DNA of 64,000 bases from CAVRAZ01 sp963719135. GTDB taxonomy: Bacteria > Pseudomonadota > Gammaproteobacteria > DSM-19610. Position numbers and translations under genes: made by a program. Positions 17,770 to 26,400 of this stretch are shown piece after piece (within the stretch, counting starts at the first letter, position 1; each line of letters begins with the position of its first letter). Location of the stretch: positions 62,001 to 126,000 of the forward strand of contig CAVRAZ010000003.1 in the NCBI GenBank assembly GCA_963719135.1, read 5' to 3'. Below the pieces are notes generated by a model. It was not told the origin of the DNA. It saw nothing but the letters and a program-made list of their open reading frames with translations, and searched no databases.

Positions 17770-18312
17770 CTACCAGGGCATGAAATTGTTCATGAACCGC
17801 ATGGGCCCGGACACGTTTTCCATGTTGCGCCCCATCGACGCCGTATCGAACCGCATCTGGTGCATGGTCGCAGTCATGTTGCCCATGGTCTGGTTCATCA
17901 TCCGGATATTCGATGCGAGATCGCTGAGATCCTGCCGCTGCCCCGTTACCGCCACCGCGATGGTCTGCATGTTCGCAGCCATCGTGTTCACATTGTTGGC
18001 TACCTTGTCCATGTTGGTGGCGACCTGAAACATGTATTCGTCGACGTTGATCATGTTCACCGCGATCGTCTCGATGCGCTGGGTTATCTGATCCATGTCG
18101 TTCGTCAACTTGAAAATGAGGTAGAAGCCGTATGCCGCAAGAATGATGAACGCGAGCATCGAGGGGTAGACCACCAGCTCCCAACGCCGCGCACTCGCCT
18201 CGAAGGCGCGGGTGAACTGATCCATGGCAGCACCCATAACCATCGCGGCATTGAGTTCTTCCTCGCGCTTTTCAGGCTGTTTTTGTGCTGATGCTTCTGG
18301 ATCGGACATCAA
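17770..18312 (-). CDS. Single-pass membrane coiled-coil protein
   Basis: A 180-residue protein of unknown family. An acidic/basic N-terminal stretch (KQPEKREEEL) precedes one transmembrane helix at about 47-67 (VYPSMLAFIILAAYGFYLIF). Residues about 70-165 then form a long helix with regular N-M/V-x heptads (MDQITQRIETIAVNMINVDEY, NMDKVANNVNTMAANM, NIRMMNQTMGNMTATMHQM), unusually rich in Met and Asn, ending FMNNFMPW. The pattern resembles methyl-accepting-protein or DUF-type coiled coils without a signalling tip. It sits between the TPR protein and the dynamin-like GTPase and could scaffold them. Confidence 0.75.
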   Translation of the reverse strand: MMSDPEASAQKQPEKREEELNAAMVMGAAMDQFTRAFEASARRWELVVYPSMLAFIILAAYGFYLIFKLTNDMDQITQRIETIAVNMINVDEYMFQVATNMDKVANNVNTMAANMQTIAVAVTGQRQDLSDLASNIRMMNQTMGNMTATMHQMRFDTASMGRNMENVSGPMRFMNNFMPW

Positions 18313-18402
18313 ATACTACCTTCGCTAGTGCCGGACAAAAACACCGATGCCGGCTCGGCCCATCCAGCCATCTGCTATCAAGTGAACCGGCGTAGAAATG
18401 CA

Positions 18403-19488
18403 TTACCTCAGCAGGTCGCCTCTGCCCTGCTCTTTCAGAAATGCCTCGAACGACTCAGCCTTATCCTTGCTCAGCCCCTGGACGACCGACAACAGGTGCA
18501 TGGCCTGCGCGATCCGCCCCTGCTTGACCAGCCGCGTTCCCGCCTCGTAATAGGAATCGGCCGCACCCGCCCAGTCGCCCTGGGCATAGTGCAGGTTCCC
18601 CAATTCACCATACAGATCGGGGTTATCCGGCAGGCGTTTGATCAGGGCGCCGTACGCCTGCATCGCCCGTTCGAGATCGCCGGCCCAGTAGGCCTGGCGC
18701 GCGAGGTTCAGGCTCGCCTCGTCGGGATCCTCGGCTTTCGCCGACGCCGCGGACGGCGTGCGCACGGCGCCGTATACCGGCCCGTAGGATTCGCGCGCGC
18801 CCAGCGTCGGCGGACCGGCGGAAGGATATGACGCCGGCGGTGCAAACTGCGGCGGTGGCGGCATTGCCGGTGCCGCAGCGACCGGCGGTTCCGGCGACCC
18901 CGGGCCGCCCGGCGGCAGCATCGGTTGGCCAGGTACCGGCGACGGCGCCTGCTGGCCGGGCACGGCCGGAGGAGTCGGCTGTCCGACCGCGGCCGAGGGC
19001 AGCGGTGGCATCGGCTGCTGCGCAGTGACCTCCGGAACAGGTGGCAGCGGTTCGGGCGGCACGCCGGATGCCTTGGGAAGCGGCCGGTCCCACCCGGGTT
19101 CACTGCCTTCCGCCGCCGTCTCTTCCTCAAGCGAGCGGAACTGGGGAGCACCGGTTGCGGTGCCATCAGCGGCAGGCGGCGCAGTATTGGAAAACGTCCC
19201 CGTCGGCGTGGGCTGATTGGCGTCCGCCGCGGCTGGCGCATCCGTGCGGAACTCGGGCGGCTGGTCGATCGTGCCGGTCTGTGGCTTGGCCGCGGGCGGC
19301 GCGATCTTGCTGTAAGGCTCCACGACCATTTCACCGGGCCTGGCGGTGCCGTTCTCCGCAGGGTTTGCGTGTTCTGATTTCTGAACCAACCCCGGAAACA
19401 ACTGAGCCCGGTAGTAGTAGGCCGCGGCCAGCACCACCAGCGTGAAGATCAGAAACCCGTGGCTGAGCAGTCTTCTTATCAGGTTCAT
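18403..19488 (-). CDS. Membrane-anchored proline-rich TPR protein
   Basis: A 361-residue protein with an N-terminal helix (about 11-28, FLIFTLVVLAAAYYY), then a low-complexity Pro/Ala-rich stretch (about 50-235). It ends in a tetratricopeptide module (about 250-345: LARQAYWAGDLERAMQAYGAL, ELGNLHYAQGDWAGAADSYYEAG). TPRs mediate protein-protein contacts. The proline-rich linker could span the periplasm or extend from the membrane. Its ATG overlaps the parA stop (ATGA), so the two are translationally coupled, which argues for working together. Not a recognised named family. Confidence 0.8.
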   Translation of the reverse strand: MNLIRRLLSHGFLIFTLVVLAAAYYYRAQLFPGLVQKSEHANPAENGTARPGEMVVEPYSKIAPPAAKPQTGTIDQPPEFRTDAPAAADANQPTPTGTFSNTAPPAADGTATGAPQFRSLEEETAAEGSEPGWDRPLPKASGVPPEPLPPVPEVTAQQPMPPLPSAAVGQPTPPAVPGQQAPSPVPGQPMLPPGGPGSPEPPVAAAPAMPPPPQFAPPASYPSAGPPTLGARESYGPVYGAVRTPSAASAKAEDPDEASLNLARQAYWAGDLERAMQAYGALIKRLPDNPDLYGELGNLHYAQGDWAGAADSYYEAGTRLVKQGRIAQAMHLLSVVQGLSKDKAESFEAFLKEQGRGDLLR

Positions 19489-20156
19489 CGTTGCGCACCT
19501 CTTGCTGGCAGATCCTGCACTGCCGAATTTCGCACGAATAATTCGGTGGCCAGTTCATCGACTTCCTGCGCCGCCTTGCAGGATGGCCACAATTCGAAGA
19601 CGGCAAGTCCTTCGCTCATCGAACGTCTGTAGATCGTTCGATTGCACAGCCGCTTCTCGATCACCGTCAGTCCGTCCAGTTGACTCAGCGCCTCGGCCGC
19701 TTCATCGGATTCGCGCACTGCATGATGGGTATCGGCGCGATTAATGAACGCGTAGACCTGCGAGCGCGTTTCTTCGCGCAGGCTTGGCGCGGCGATCCGC
19801 ATGAAGCGCTGGGTCGCCCACACGTCGGGCTGACTGGGCGGAACCGGCACCACGACACGGTCCGCCACCCGGATGGCCTCCTGCATAGCCGCCAGGTTCG
19901 ATGCACCCACGTCGACCAGCACATCTTCCGCGTGGTCCAGCAATTGCGCGCCGCTGATCGCCGTGGTGCTGAACACCCGCAACTGTGGTGAATGTCCGCC
20001 GCGCGCGCGTATCCGCGCCACGTCGCTCAAGGTGCGTTGTGGATCCAGGTCATAGGCAACCGTATCGACTCCGCGATGCAGCAGCCAGATTGCAAGATTG
20101 AAAGCCACCGTGCTCTTTCCCGACCCGCCTTTCAAATTGGCAGAAACTGTAATCAT
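19485..20156 (-). CDS. Orphan ParA/MinD-type ATPase
   Basis: A 223-residue P-loop ATPase with the deviant Walker A KGGSGKST (residues 9-16; the signature Lys precedes GGSGKS). It also has YDLDPQRTLSD and VLVDVGAS, the Walker B region. ParA-like ATPases position plasmids, carboxysomes, chemoreceptor arrays or other cargo by dimerising on DNA or membrane. No parB or parS-like repeat cluster is adjacent, so it is not an ordinary chromosome-partition gene. The downstream TPR gene overlaps it by 4 bp. Cargo positioning for the neighbouring system is an inference from context. Confidence 0.88.
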   Translation of the reverse strand: MITVSANLKGGSGKSTVAFNLAIWLLHRGVDTVAYDLDPQRTLSDVARIRARGGHSPQLRVFSTTAISGAQLLDHAEDVLVDVGASNLAAMQEAIRVADRVVVPVPPSQPDVWATQRFMRIAAPSLREETRSQVYAFINRADTHHAVRESDEAAEALSQLDGLTVIEKRLCNRTIYRRSMSEGLAVFELWPSCKAAQEVDELATELFVRNSAVQDLPARGAQR

Positions 20157-20203
20157 CTTATTGTTCTCTACATCCGGATTTCTTTGCGCCAGGCCCGCCG
20201 CGT

Positions 20204-20986
20204 CTAACGGCCCTGACTTGCTGCCGGCGGTGCGCCGCCGGCCTCGGAATTCGGTAGCAACTTGTAGTCGGCCGGTATCTGGAACAGGCTGTCCGGCTGC
20301 TTTGCCACCTGAATATTGGTCAGTTCCCGGGAAAAACCGCCGGGAAGCTGTTCGCGGATCGCAATGTTGAGTTCGGGGTCATACCACTGCTGCGAACGCA
20401 TCGTCTCGCCGTTCGAGCGCGTCGTGACCATTTCCCATTTTTCCGTATTGCGGCCGTTCACGGCCTCAGACCCGAGATAGTGGAGTTCGCTGACCGTGCC
20501 ATCGGGGAAGATCTGCTTCAGCGGCATCTTCCGCTCCACATCAATCCAGTACAGGGCGCGCGCCGGTTTGCCGTCCTGGGTCATAGTCATTTGCCATTGT
20601 TCAACGGTGCGCCCCTGAAGCTGTTCCTGGCCCAGCTTGGTGCAGCTCGCGCCCTCAAGGCCGTCGCACGGGTTGGTGCTGGCGTTGTTCCAGTCTTTAA
20701 GCCCGCCCGAACTCGCTTTCTGCTCCATGTATTGTTTCTGGTCCTTGTTCAGAAGTACTGCGCGTCCGTTCGCATAGTCGAAGATCTCGACCAGCGCCTG
20801 ACTGTTGACGGTATATTCCTTTCTGACGCCTGCCGCGCCGACGTACATGTGCGCCGTCACCGGCTCGGAATCTGGCGAGCGCTGCACGGCGTCTGCCGAA
20901 AATTCAACCGGGCCCGCGCCACAGGTCAGTGCTGCCAGCAATCCGGTACCACCGATGACAAGTCGGAAGAAGCGTTTCACGGCCAT
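20204..20986 (-). CDS. Exported DUF4412-like protein
   Basis: A 260-residue protein with a signal peptide (MAVKRFFRLVIGGTGLLAALTCGAG). The body is beta-rich: FSADAVQRSPDSEPVTAHMYVGAAGVRKEY, then YWIDVERKMPLKQIFPDG and EKWEMVTTRSNGETMRSQQWYDPELNIAIREQLPGG. This resembles DUF4412/LolA-like periplasmic proteins, which may bind lipid or a partner protein, but the match is by pattern only. It carries two cysteines (NPCDGLEGASC) that could form a disulfide. It lies 47 bp upstream of parA and about 90 bp downstream of the sulfur-globule-like gene, from which a stem-loop separates it. Confidence 0.65.
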   Translation of the reverse strand: MAVKRFFRLVIGGTGLLAALTCGAGPVEFSADAVQRSPDSEPVTAHMYVGAAGVRKEYTVNSQALVEIFDYANGRAVLLNKDQKQYMEQKASSGGLKDWNNASTNPCDGLEGASCTKLGQEQLQGRTVEQWQMTMTQDGKPARALYWIDVERKMPLKQIFPDGTVSELHYLGSEAVNGRNTEKWEMVTTRSNGETMRSQQWYDPELNIAIREQLPGGFSRELTNIQVAKQPDSLFQIPADYKLLPNSEAGGAPPAASQGR

Positions 20987-21038
20987 CGAACCTGACTCCT
21001 CACACCGCGCGGTGTCCTCGCTAGGTTTATTCTAGAAA

Positions 21039-21070
21039 TTAAGGACCCGCACGCAGGTACGGGTCCTTAA
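21039..21070 (-). terminator. Perfect stem-loop after the sulfur-globule-like gene
   Basis: TTAAGGACCCG (21039-21049), a 10-nt loop and CGGGTCCTTAA (21060-21070) form a perfect 11-bp stem. It starts 7 bp after the stop codon of the Gly/Tyr-rich gene. The following minus-strand sequence (TTTCTAGAAT) is only weakly T-rich. It may be a terminator or an mRNA-stabilising attenuator that lets the globule protein be made in excess over downstream genes. Confidence 0.65.
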
Positions 21071-21076
21071 CCAAGT

Positions 21077-21532
21077 TTACTGCTGCTTGTTGTTTTCCGG
21101 TGCGGCGGGCGCCGGAGCGGCGGGATAGCCGCCGTACGGAGCACCTCCGTAGTTGCCGGGCCCACCGTAGCCATAGCCAGGACCACCACCGTAGCCATAG
21201 CCCGGATAACCACCGTAGCCATAGCCAGGACCACCGCCGTAGCCATAGCCCGGATAACCACCGTAGCCATAGGGACCGTAACCCCCGCCATAATAATCGC
21301 CATAGCCACGACCATAACCGCGACCATAACCGCGACCGGAACCGGAACCGTGACCGCTGAAGTTCATGCCGAAGTCGCCGTCGCCGAACATGTCGCCCAT
21401 GCCGTCACCCCAGCCATTATTTCCCCAGCCATTATTTCCCCAGGGGCCACCCCAGGCACTGGCGGTCAACGTCGCCAGAACGGTTGCGCCGCCCAGCAGC
21501 GTGGCCAATGCCACCTTTGTTAACTTCTTCAT
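21077..21532 (-). CDS. Sulfur-globule-protein-like Gly/Tyr-rich exported protein
   Basis: A 151-residue secreted structural protein. A Sec signal peptide (MKKLTKVALATLLGGATVLA...ASA) is followed by WGGPWGNNGWGNNGWGDGMG, then DMFGDGDFGMNFSGHGSGSG and RGYGRGYGRGYG. Tyr/Gly/Pro repeats come next (GYGGYPGYGYGGGPGY) and an Ala/Pro tail. Signal peptide, FGDGDF-x-MN-x-SG-GHG block and GYG repeats match sulfur globule proteins (SgpA/SgpB type) of purple sulfur bacteria, which coat periplasmic sulfur globules. Five 24-bp DNA repeats start at 21165, 21189, 21213, 21237 and 21261. ATG 21532 has GGAGG upstream. Other Gly/Tyr-rich structural proteins remain possible. Confidence 0.8.
   Translation of the reverse strand: MKKLTKVALATLLGGATVLATLTASAWGGPWGNNGWGNNGWGDGMGDMFGDGDFGMNFSGHGSGSGRGYGRGYGRGYGDYYGGGYGPYGYGGYPGYGYGGGPGYGYGGYPGYGYGGGPGYGYGGPGNYGGAPYGGYPAAPAPAAPENNKQQ
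21165..21272 (-). repeat. 24-bp tandem repeat inside the sulfur-globule-like gene
   Basis: CCGTAGCCATAG recurs at 21165, 21189, 21213, 21237 and 21261, an exact 24-bp period with alternating second halves. In the encoded protein it gives 8-residue units GYGG(Y/G)PGY. Such in-frame repeats can expand or contract by replication slippage and change protein length without loss of frame. Confidence 0.9.
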
Positions 21533-21838
21533 AAGTAATAACCTCCAAAGTACATTGCACACAAAGCATGAAAGACTATTCATGCCATTTCCGACTATTT
21601 GCCAAACGCGTTATTCAATGATCCGGTGAAGGAATCTGAAACAAGGCGGGACAAGCCTGTAAAATGAATTTCACAGTCGGCCCACTAGTATCCCAGAACC
21701 ACCTCCGTCATTGCATTGACGCTGCTCAGCAAAATAGACTCTTTTTAAGGTCACGACGTGCGTGACACCCGCTATCACCAAGTGCAGCCAAGACGACAAA
21801 GTCCGACTGCCGTTCCTTGTTAACTTACCTGTGACTCG
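21533..21838. promoter_or_regulatory. Leader/promoter region of the sulfur-globule-like gene with two dyads
   Basis: A 306-bp gap between the lipoprotein gene and the sulfur-globule-like gene, both minus strand. It contains a near-perfect dyad CTGTAAAATGAATTTCACAG (21657-21676; 8 of 9 arm positions pair) about 125 bp upstream of the ATG. There is also a perfect dyad GTCACG-ACGTG-CGTGAC (21750-21766) near the end of the preceding gene. No -24/-12 element was found here and sigma-70 boxes are not clear. A separate promoter for the globule gene is plausible. Confidence 0.45.
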
Positions 21839-22573
21839 TTACCACCCCGGCGGCCCGCCGACGCCCGGGAACCCGCCCGCGTACGGAAAGCCTGTCCCCG
21901 GCAATACCCCGCCGTAGTAACCGGGCCACGCGCCGTACCCGATACCGCCATAGGGCACACCCCCATAACCGTAGGGCGACCCGTAATAGGCCGGCGGTGT
22001 TCCTTGCCGCTGATCGGTCGTCCTGCCCGTCGGTTTTTCGTCGAGCGGCCGGTATTGATACTGGCCGTGGCTCTGGTCGCTGGGCTGTCCGTAAACGCCG
22101 CCGGGTTGATAGGTGGAGCCCCAGGGCTGCGGCGGCGCGTTGTACTGCAGCCGGTTCCCGTAGGCATCGGTGCCCTGTCCGTACCGGGGCGCCGCGCCAT
22201 AACCTGTCCCTTGCGACCCGTACTGCGGCGGCGCGGCCGTTCCATAGCTGGTACCCGGCTGCGGCTGGACCGGCCACTGCTGCCCGCCCCACTGCGGCGG
22301 CTGCTGCGACTGCTGCGGCGGCGGCTGCCACTGCTGCGCGCCCCACTGCGGCGGCGGCTGCTGAGGCCATTGTTGCTGACCCGGCGGCGAAACGTAGACC
22401 GGCACATACACCTGCGCAGGCGCCTGCTGCTGTGCCGCACCGGTCCGATCGTCCGACTCCTCCCGGCGAACATGCTCCTCGTCCTTGCCGCATCCATTCA
22501 ACAGGCCAACGCCGAGCCAGGCTATGAGTAAGACCTTTGTCCCCCTTAAAGCCCTCGAACTGCTCATCCACAT
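21839..22573 (-). CDS. Gln/Pro/Gly/Tyr-rich lipoprotein
   Basis: A 244-residue predicted lipoprotein: basic N-terminus, hydrophobic helix and lipobox LNGC with the lipidated Cys at residue 28 (LLIAWLGVGLLNGC-GKDEEH). The mature part is low-complexity: Gln/Pro-rich repeats (QWPQQPPPQWGAQQW, SQQPPQWGGQQW), then Gly/Tyr-rich stretches (YGSPYGYGGVPYGGIGYG). It begins within a ribosome-binding context (GGGGGCGG before ATG 22573; ATG 22567 is an alternative). Composition resembles secreted matrix or globule-coat proteins. No defined family. Residue use is biased enough that homology searches need low-complexity filtering. Confidence 0.7.
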   Translation of the reverse strand: MWMSSSRALRGTKVLLIAWLGVGLLNGCGKDEEHVRREESDDRTGAAQQQAPAQVYVPVYVSPPGQQQWPQQPPPQWGAQQWQPPPQQSQQPPQWGGQQWPVQPQPGTSYGTAAPPQYGSQGTGYGAAPRYGQGTDAYGNRLQYNAPPQPWGSTYQPGGVYGQPSDQSHGQYQYRPLDEKPTGRTTDQRQGTPPAYYGSPYGYGGVPYGGIGYGAWPGYYGGVLPGTGFPYAGGFPGVGGPPGW

Positions 22574-22625
22574 CCGCCCCCGACCACACGGAGCAATACC
22601 ACGCCACTCGCGGTAACTCCTTCGG

Positions 22626-23372
22626 TTACTCGGCCTGCGTGCTGGGCTGTTGACCCGCCGGCCCCTGTCCGGGTGCGGACTGGGCGGGATACCCATAAGG
22701 CGGTGGCGGATACCCATAGCCATAACCCGGCGGCGGATAGCCGTAACCCGGGGGCATCGGATACCCGTATCCGTACCCCGGTCCGGCCGGGTAGTATTGG
22801 CCAGACATCGGTCGACCGGCGCGTGGTTCAGACTGCGACGCAGGTGTTTTGTTGACACTCTGCTCATCAGGCTGCATTTTCTGTGCCTCCTGTGGCTCGC
22901 CCGCGGACGCGGACGGCGGCGAAGCGGTATCGGGCTCCAGCGGCCGATAGGACCCCGGCGGCGCCATCGCCGATGGCTGCCAGCTATGCCCGACAGGCGG
23001 CGGAGGCGCAGGTACCGTCGGAGCGCCGGCAGGCGGCGGATAGGTTGGCTCGGGTGGAGACTGAGGTTCCCCGCCACCCAATTGCCAGTTCGACTCCGTC
23101 CCGGCGCCGGCCTCTGCGGGCGACCGCGGGATAAACCGTTCCGTCGCTGGTTTTCGTAACATCATTGGCGCGGGATACGGACCGGACGGCGGTGGCACGG
23201 GCATCGCGGCGAGCGGCGCAGCCGGGGGCGGCGCCTGCTGTTCCATCGGCCCATCCGCCGCCGTTTCCTCGGCGGGCAGAGACACGGGCAGCAACGCAGT
23301 CACGCACGCCACGCACCTTGCCGCCAGCTTGATCATCCCACGTACACTCATGTCACTGCGCTTCATAATCAT
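22626..23372 (-). CDS. Proline-rich exported protein with GYGYPP repeats
   Basis: A 248-residue protein. From ATG 23372 (GGGTG just upstream) the N-terminus MIMKRSDMSVRGMIKLAARC leads into a hydrophobic segment ending PVSLPAEE, a probable signal peptide. A long Pro/Ala-rich region follows (about 40-190). It ends with Tyr/Gly/Pro repeats (GPGYGYGYPMPPGYGYPPPG, GYGYPPPPYGYP) like those of the sulfur-globule-like protein two genes away. It lies directly after the RND gene (34-bp gap). Family not recognised; a structural or matrix role is inferred from composition. Confidence 0.7.
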   Translation of the reverse strand: MIMKRSDMSVRGMIKLAARCVACVTALLPVSLPAEETAADGPMEQQAPPPAAPLAAMPVPPPSGPYPAPMMLRKPATERFIPRSPAEAGAGTESNWQLGGGEPQSPPEPTYPPPAGAPTVPAPPPPVGHSWQPSAMAPPGSYRPLEPDTASPPSASAGEPQEAQKMQPDEQSVNKTPASQSEPRAGRPMSGQYYPAGPGYGYGYPMPPGYGYPPPGYGYGYPPPPYGYPAQSAPGQGPAGQQPSTQAE

Positions 23373-23406
23373 CACCCGATACCGGGATTTAACCCGCATT
23401 CAGCAT

Positions 23407-26400
23407 TTAGTCCAGATCGTCATCCGGCAACAGCCGAATACCGCGATGTCTCTTTTCGTCCGTTTCCGGTTTGTCCCGCGACGGCATCGCCGTCACCTTG
23501 GCCAGCGGCGCCTGGCCGCCCTTCACGTGCGCGTCCTTCCCGACCTCGTTGCCGTTGCCGTCGGATCCGGTTCGTTGTTCGGGAAGCGGCACATCACTCA
23601 AGACCTCGGGCGCAGCGGCGCCCTGTTTCCTGGGCCGCGTCGTCGCAGTGTCGCGCTCCGGCTTCGGCGTCTGCGCCGATGAAATATCGGCGGACGAGCC
23701 GCCCGACTTCGCCGGCGGATTCGGACTCGATGCCGCCCCCGCCGTCGTCGCACTGGTGACAGTGGCGGCCCGGCCCGCCGCAGGCATCGCCGGGGCAGGA
23801 TGCGAGGCAGCCGGCGCCGACGGCGTAAACGCGGGCGGCACCGACGGCGGCGGCGAACCGCCGTCAGGCGCCCCGCCTGCGGGAGCGGGCGGCGGAGATT
23901 CGGGTTTTCCGGACCGTCCAAACACCCCGAAAATCTTCTTGAACAATTCGACAACCAGGATGACGACGGCCCGCAGCACATAGAACAGCATGAACAGCGC
24001 ACCGATGATCTTGCTCCAGAGCCTCATCCATAAGGGTGTCGAGAGTTGCCCGGTGGACGCCGCGCTCGCGGCCAGCGCAGGTTGCTGCGCGGCGGCCACG
24101 GTCGACAAAGCCTCCCGATCAGCGACGGTGGACGGGTAGAAGTGTTTCTCCAGACTGATGCAACCCAACGGAATGATCAGCAGCGTCGACAGCGTGGCGA
24201 CGCCCGCGCCAAACAATATCGAAGCCGCCATACCCTCGAAAATCGGATCGGGGAGGATGGTGGTCGATCCCGCGACCGTCGTCAGGGTGGTAATCATGAT
24301 CGGACGCAGGCGGGTTTGCGCGGCATTGATGGCCGCTTCGCGTATCTCCTTGCCTGCGGCGACTTCGTTCTTGACGAATTCCACGATCAATATGGACACG
24401 CGCACAATGATTCCGCCCAGCGCAATCATGCCGATCATGGAGGTTGCCGTGAATTCCGCGTTCAGAAGCCAATGACCTGGAATAATGCCGATCAGCGTAA
24501 TCGGTATCGGTGACATGATCAGGCCGGATATGGCATAGTCCTTGAACTCGAATACAATGAGCGCGTAAATCAGCAGCAGCGCCGCCATGAACGCGGTGCC
24601 CATGTCACGGAAGGTTTCGTAGGTCACCGTCCACTCGCCGCCCCACTCAAACCCCGACACGGAACTCGTGGACGGCGGACCTATCAGCCCCCACGGCATA
24701 CCGCTGATCTTCACGCCGTCGGGCGCCGTGTAGCTTTTCAGCAGATCTTCAACCGCGAACATGCCATAGATCGGGGCGCCCAACCGCCCTTCCATCTCGC
24801 CGGTCACGTATTCAACGCCACGCAAATCCTGGTGGAAGATATACGGGTCCTCCTCCACTTGCACAAAGTGCCCCAGCTCACCCAGCGGCAGTATTTGGCC
24901 CTGTGAGCTTGCAATCGGCAGATTCGTCAACCTGCCGAGCTGTGAGCGGACCGACAACGGCGCCTGCAGTACGATGTAGGTCGGCTCCAGCGGCGCAGCA
25001 CGCTTGACGTCGCCCAGCTTGTAGCCGCCCATGGCCATGGCCAGATTGCGGTTGATGGTGTCGACCGATATGCCGTTGCGGATGGCCTTTTCAGTGTCGA
25101 CCTCGAATCGCCAGTAATAATGCGGATCGGCCATCAGTGTATCGGTATCGACAATGTTCCCCGCTTGATCGAACATACCCAGCATGTCCCTCGCGACCTG
25201 CCGCCGCGTCGCGGGATCGGGCCCGTAGATCTCGGCGGTCACGGTTTGCAGCACAGGCGGTCCCGGGGGCATTTCCACCACCTGAATGCGCGCGCCGAGC
25301 GACTTGGCAACAGGAGTCAGCATGTGTCTGGCCACGACCGAAAGCTCGTGACTGCTGCGTTCGCGCTTGTGCTTGTCCAGCAGCATCACCTGAATGTCAG
25401 CCATATTGGGGTCCTGGCGCAGGTAGTAATGGCGCACCAGCCCATTGAAATTGAACGGTGACGCCGTACCCACATAACTCTGCAGCTCGGTGACTTCCGG
25501 TATAGTGCGCAACTTTTCAACGAGCTGTTGGGCAACGTTTGCGGTAACCGGCAGCGCCGTGCCTTCGGGCATGTTGATGACGACGTTGAATTCCGGTTTA
25601 TTGTCGAACGGCAGCATCTTTACGCGGACGGCCTGGGTGTAGAACATGGAACAGACCGCCGCGGTGAGGCCGATGATGGTGATCAGGAACAGGATGCCCA
25701 GAAATCGGTTATTGACGAGCGGCGTGATGATCGGGCGGAAGAACTTTCCGATCAGCACCTGGGACTTGTGTTCGCGTTCCTCGGCTTTCTTGAAGGCGTT
25801 GACACTCGCCGGACGCACGCGCATGGCGACCCAGGGTGTAAACACGAACGCGGCCATCAGCGAAAAGAACATCGCGCAGGAACCCAGCACGGGGATGGGG
25901 CGCATGTAGGGGCCCATGAGGCCGCTGACGAATCCCATCGGCAACAACGCCGAAATGATGGTCAACGTGGCAAGTATCGTCGGGTTGCCGACTTCACGCA
26001 CCGCATCGATCGCAACTTCGACCGAGGTTTTTCCCGCCTTCATCCAGCGACGGAAGATATTTTCGACCACAACAGTCGCATCGTCGACCAGAATTCCGAT
26101 GGAAAATATCAATGCGAACAGACTGACGCGGTCGATGGTGTAATGCAGAACCCACGCCGACCAGACCGTTACCAGTATGACGATCGGAATGACCGTGATG
26201 ACGACGAAGGCGGCTCGCATACCGAGTCCGATCAGGCAGAGGATGGACACGAAGACGCAGGCCTCGAACAAGGCCTTGAGCAGCTCGTTGACCTTGTCGT
26301 TCGCCGTTTTTCCGTAGTCGCGGGTGATGCTGACGTGGACGTTGTCCGGAATCAGCGTGCCCTCGAGTTCCTTCAGCCTGGCGAGGATGTGGTTGGCGAT

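Noticed and set aside
21165..21272. Regular 24-bp repeats suggesting a CRISPR array
   Set aside because: Repeats are in frame inside the globule-like gene, without unique spacers or cas genes.
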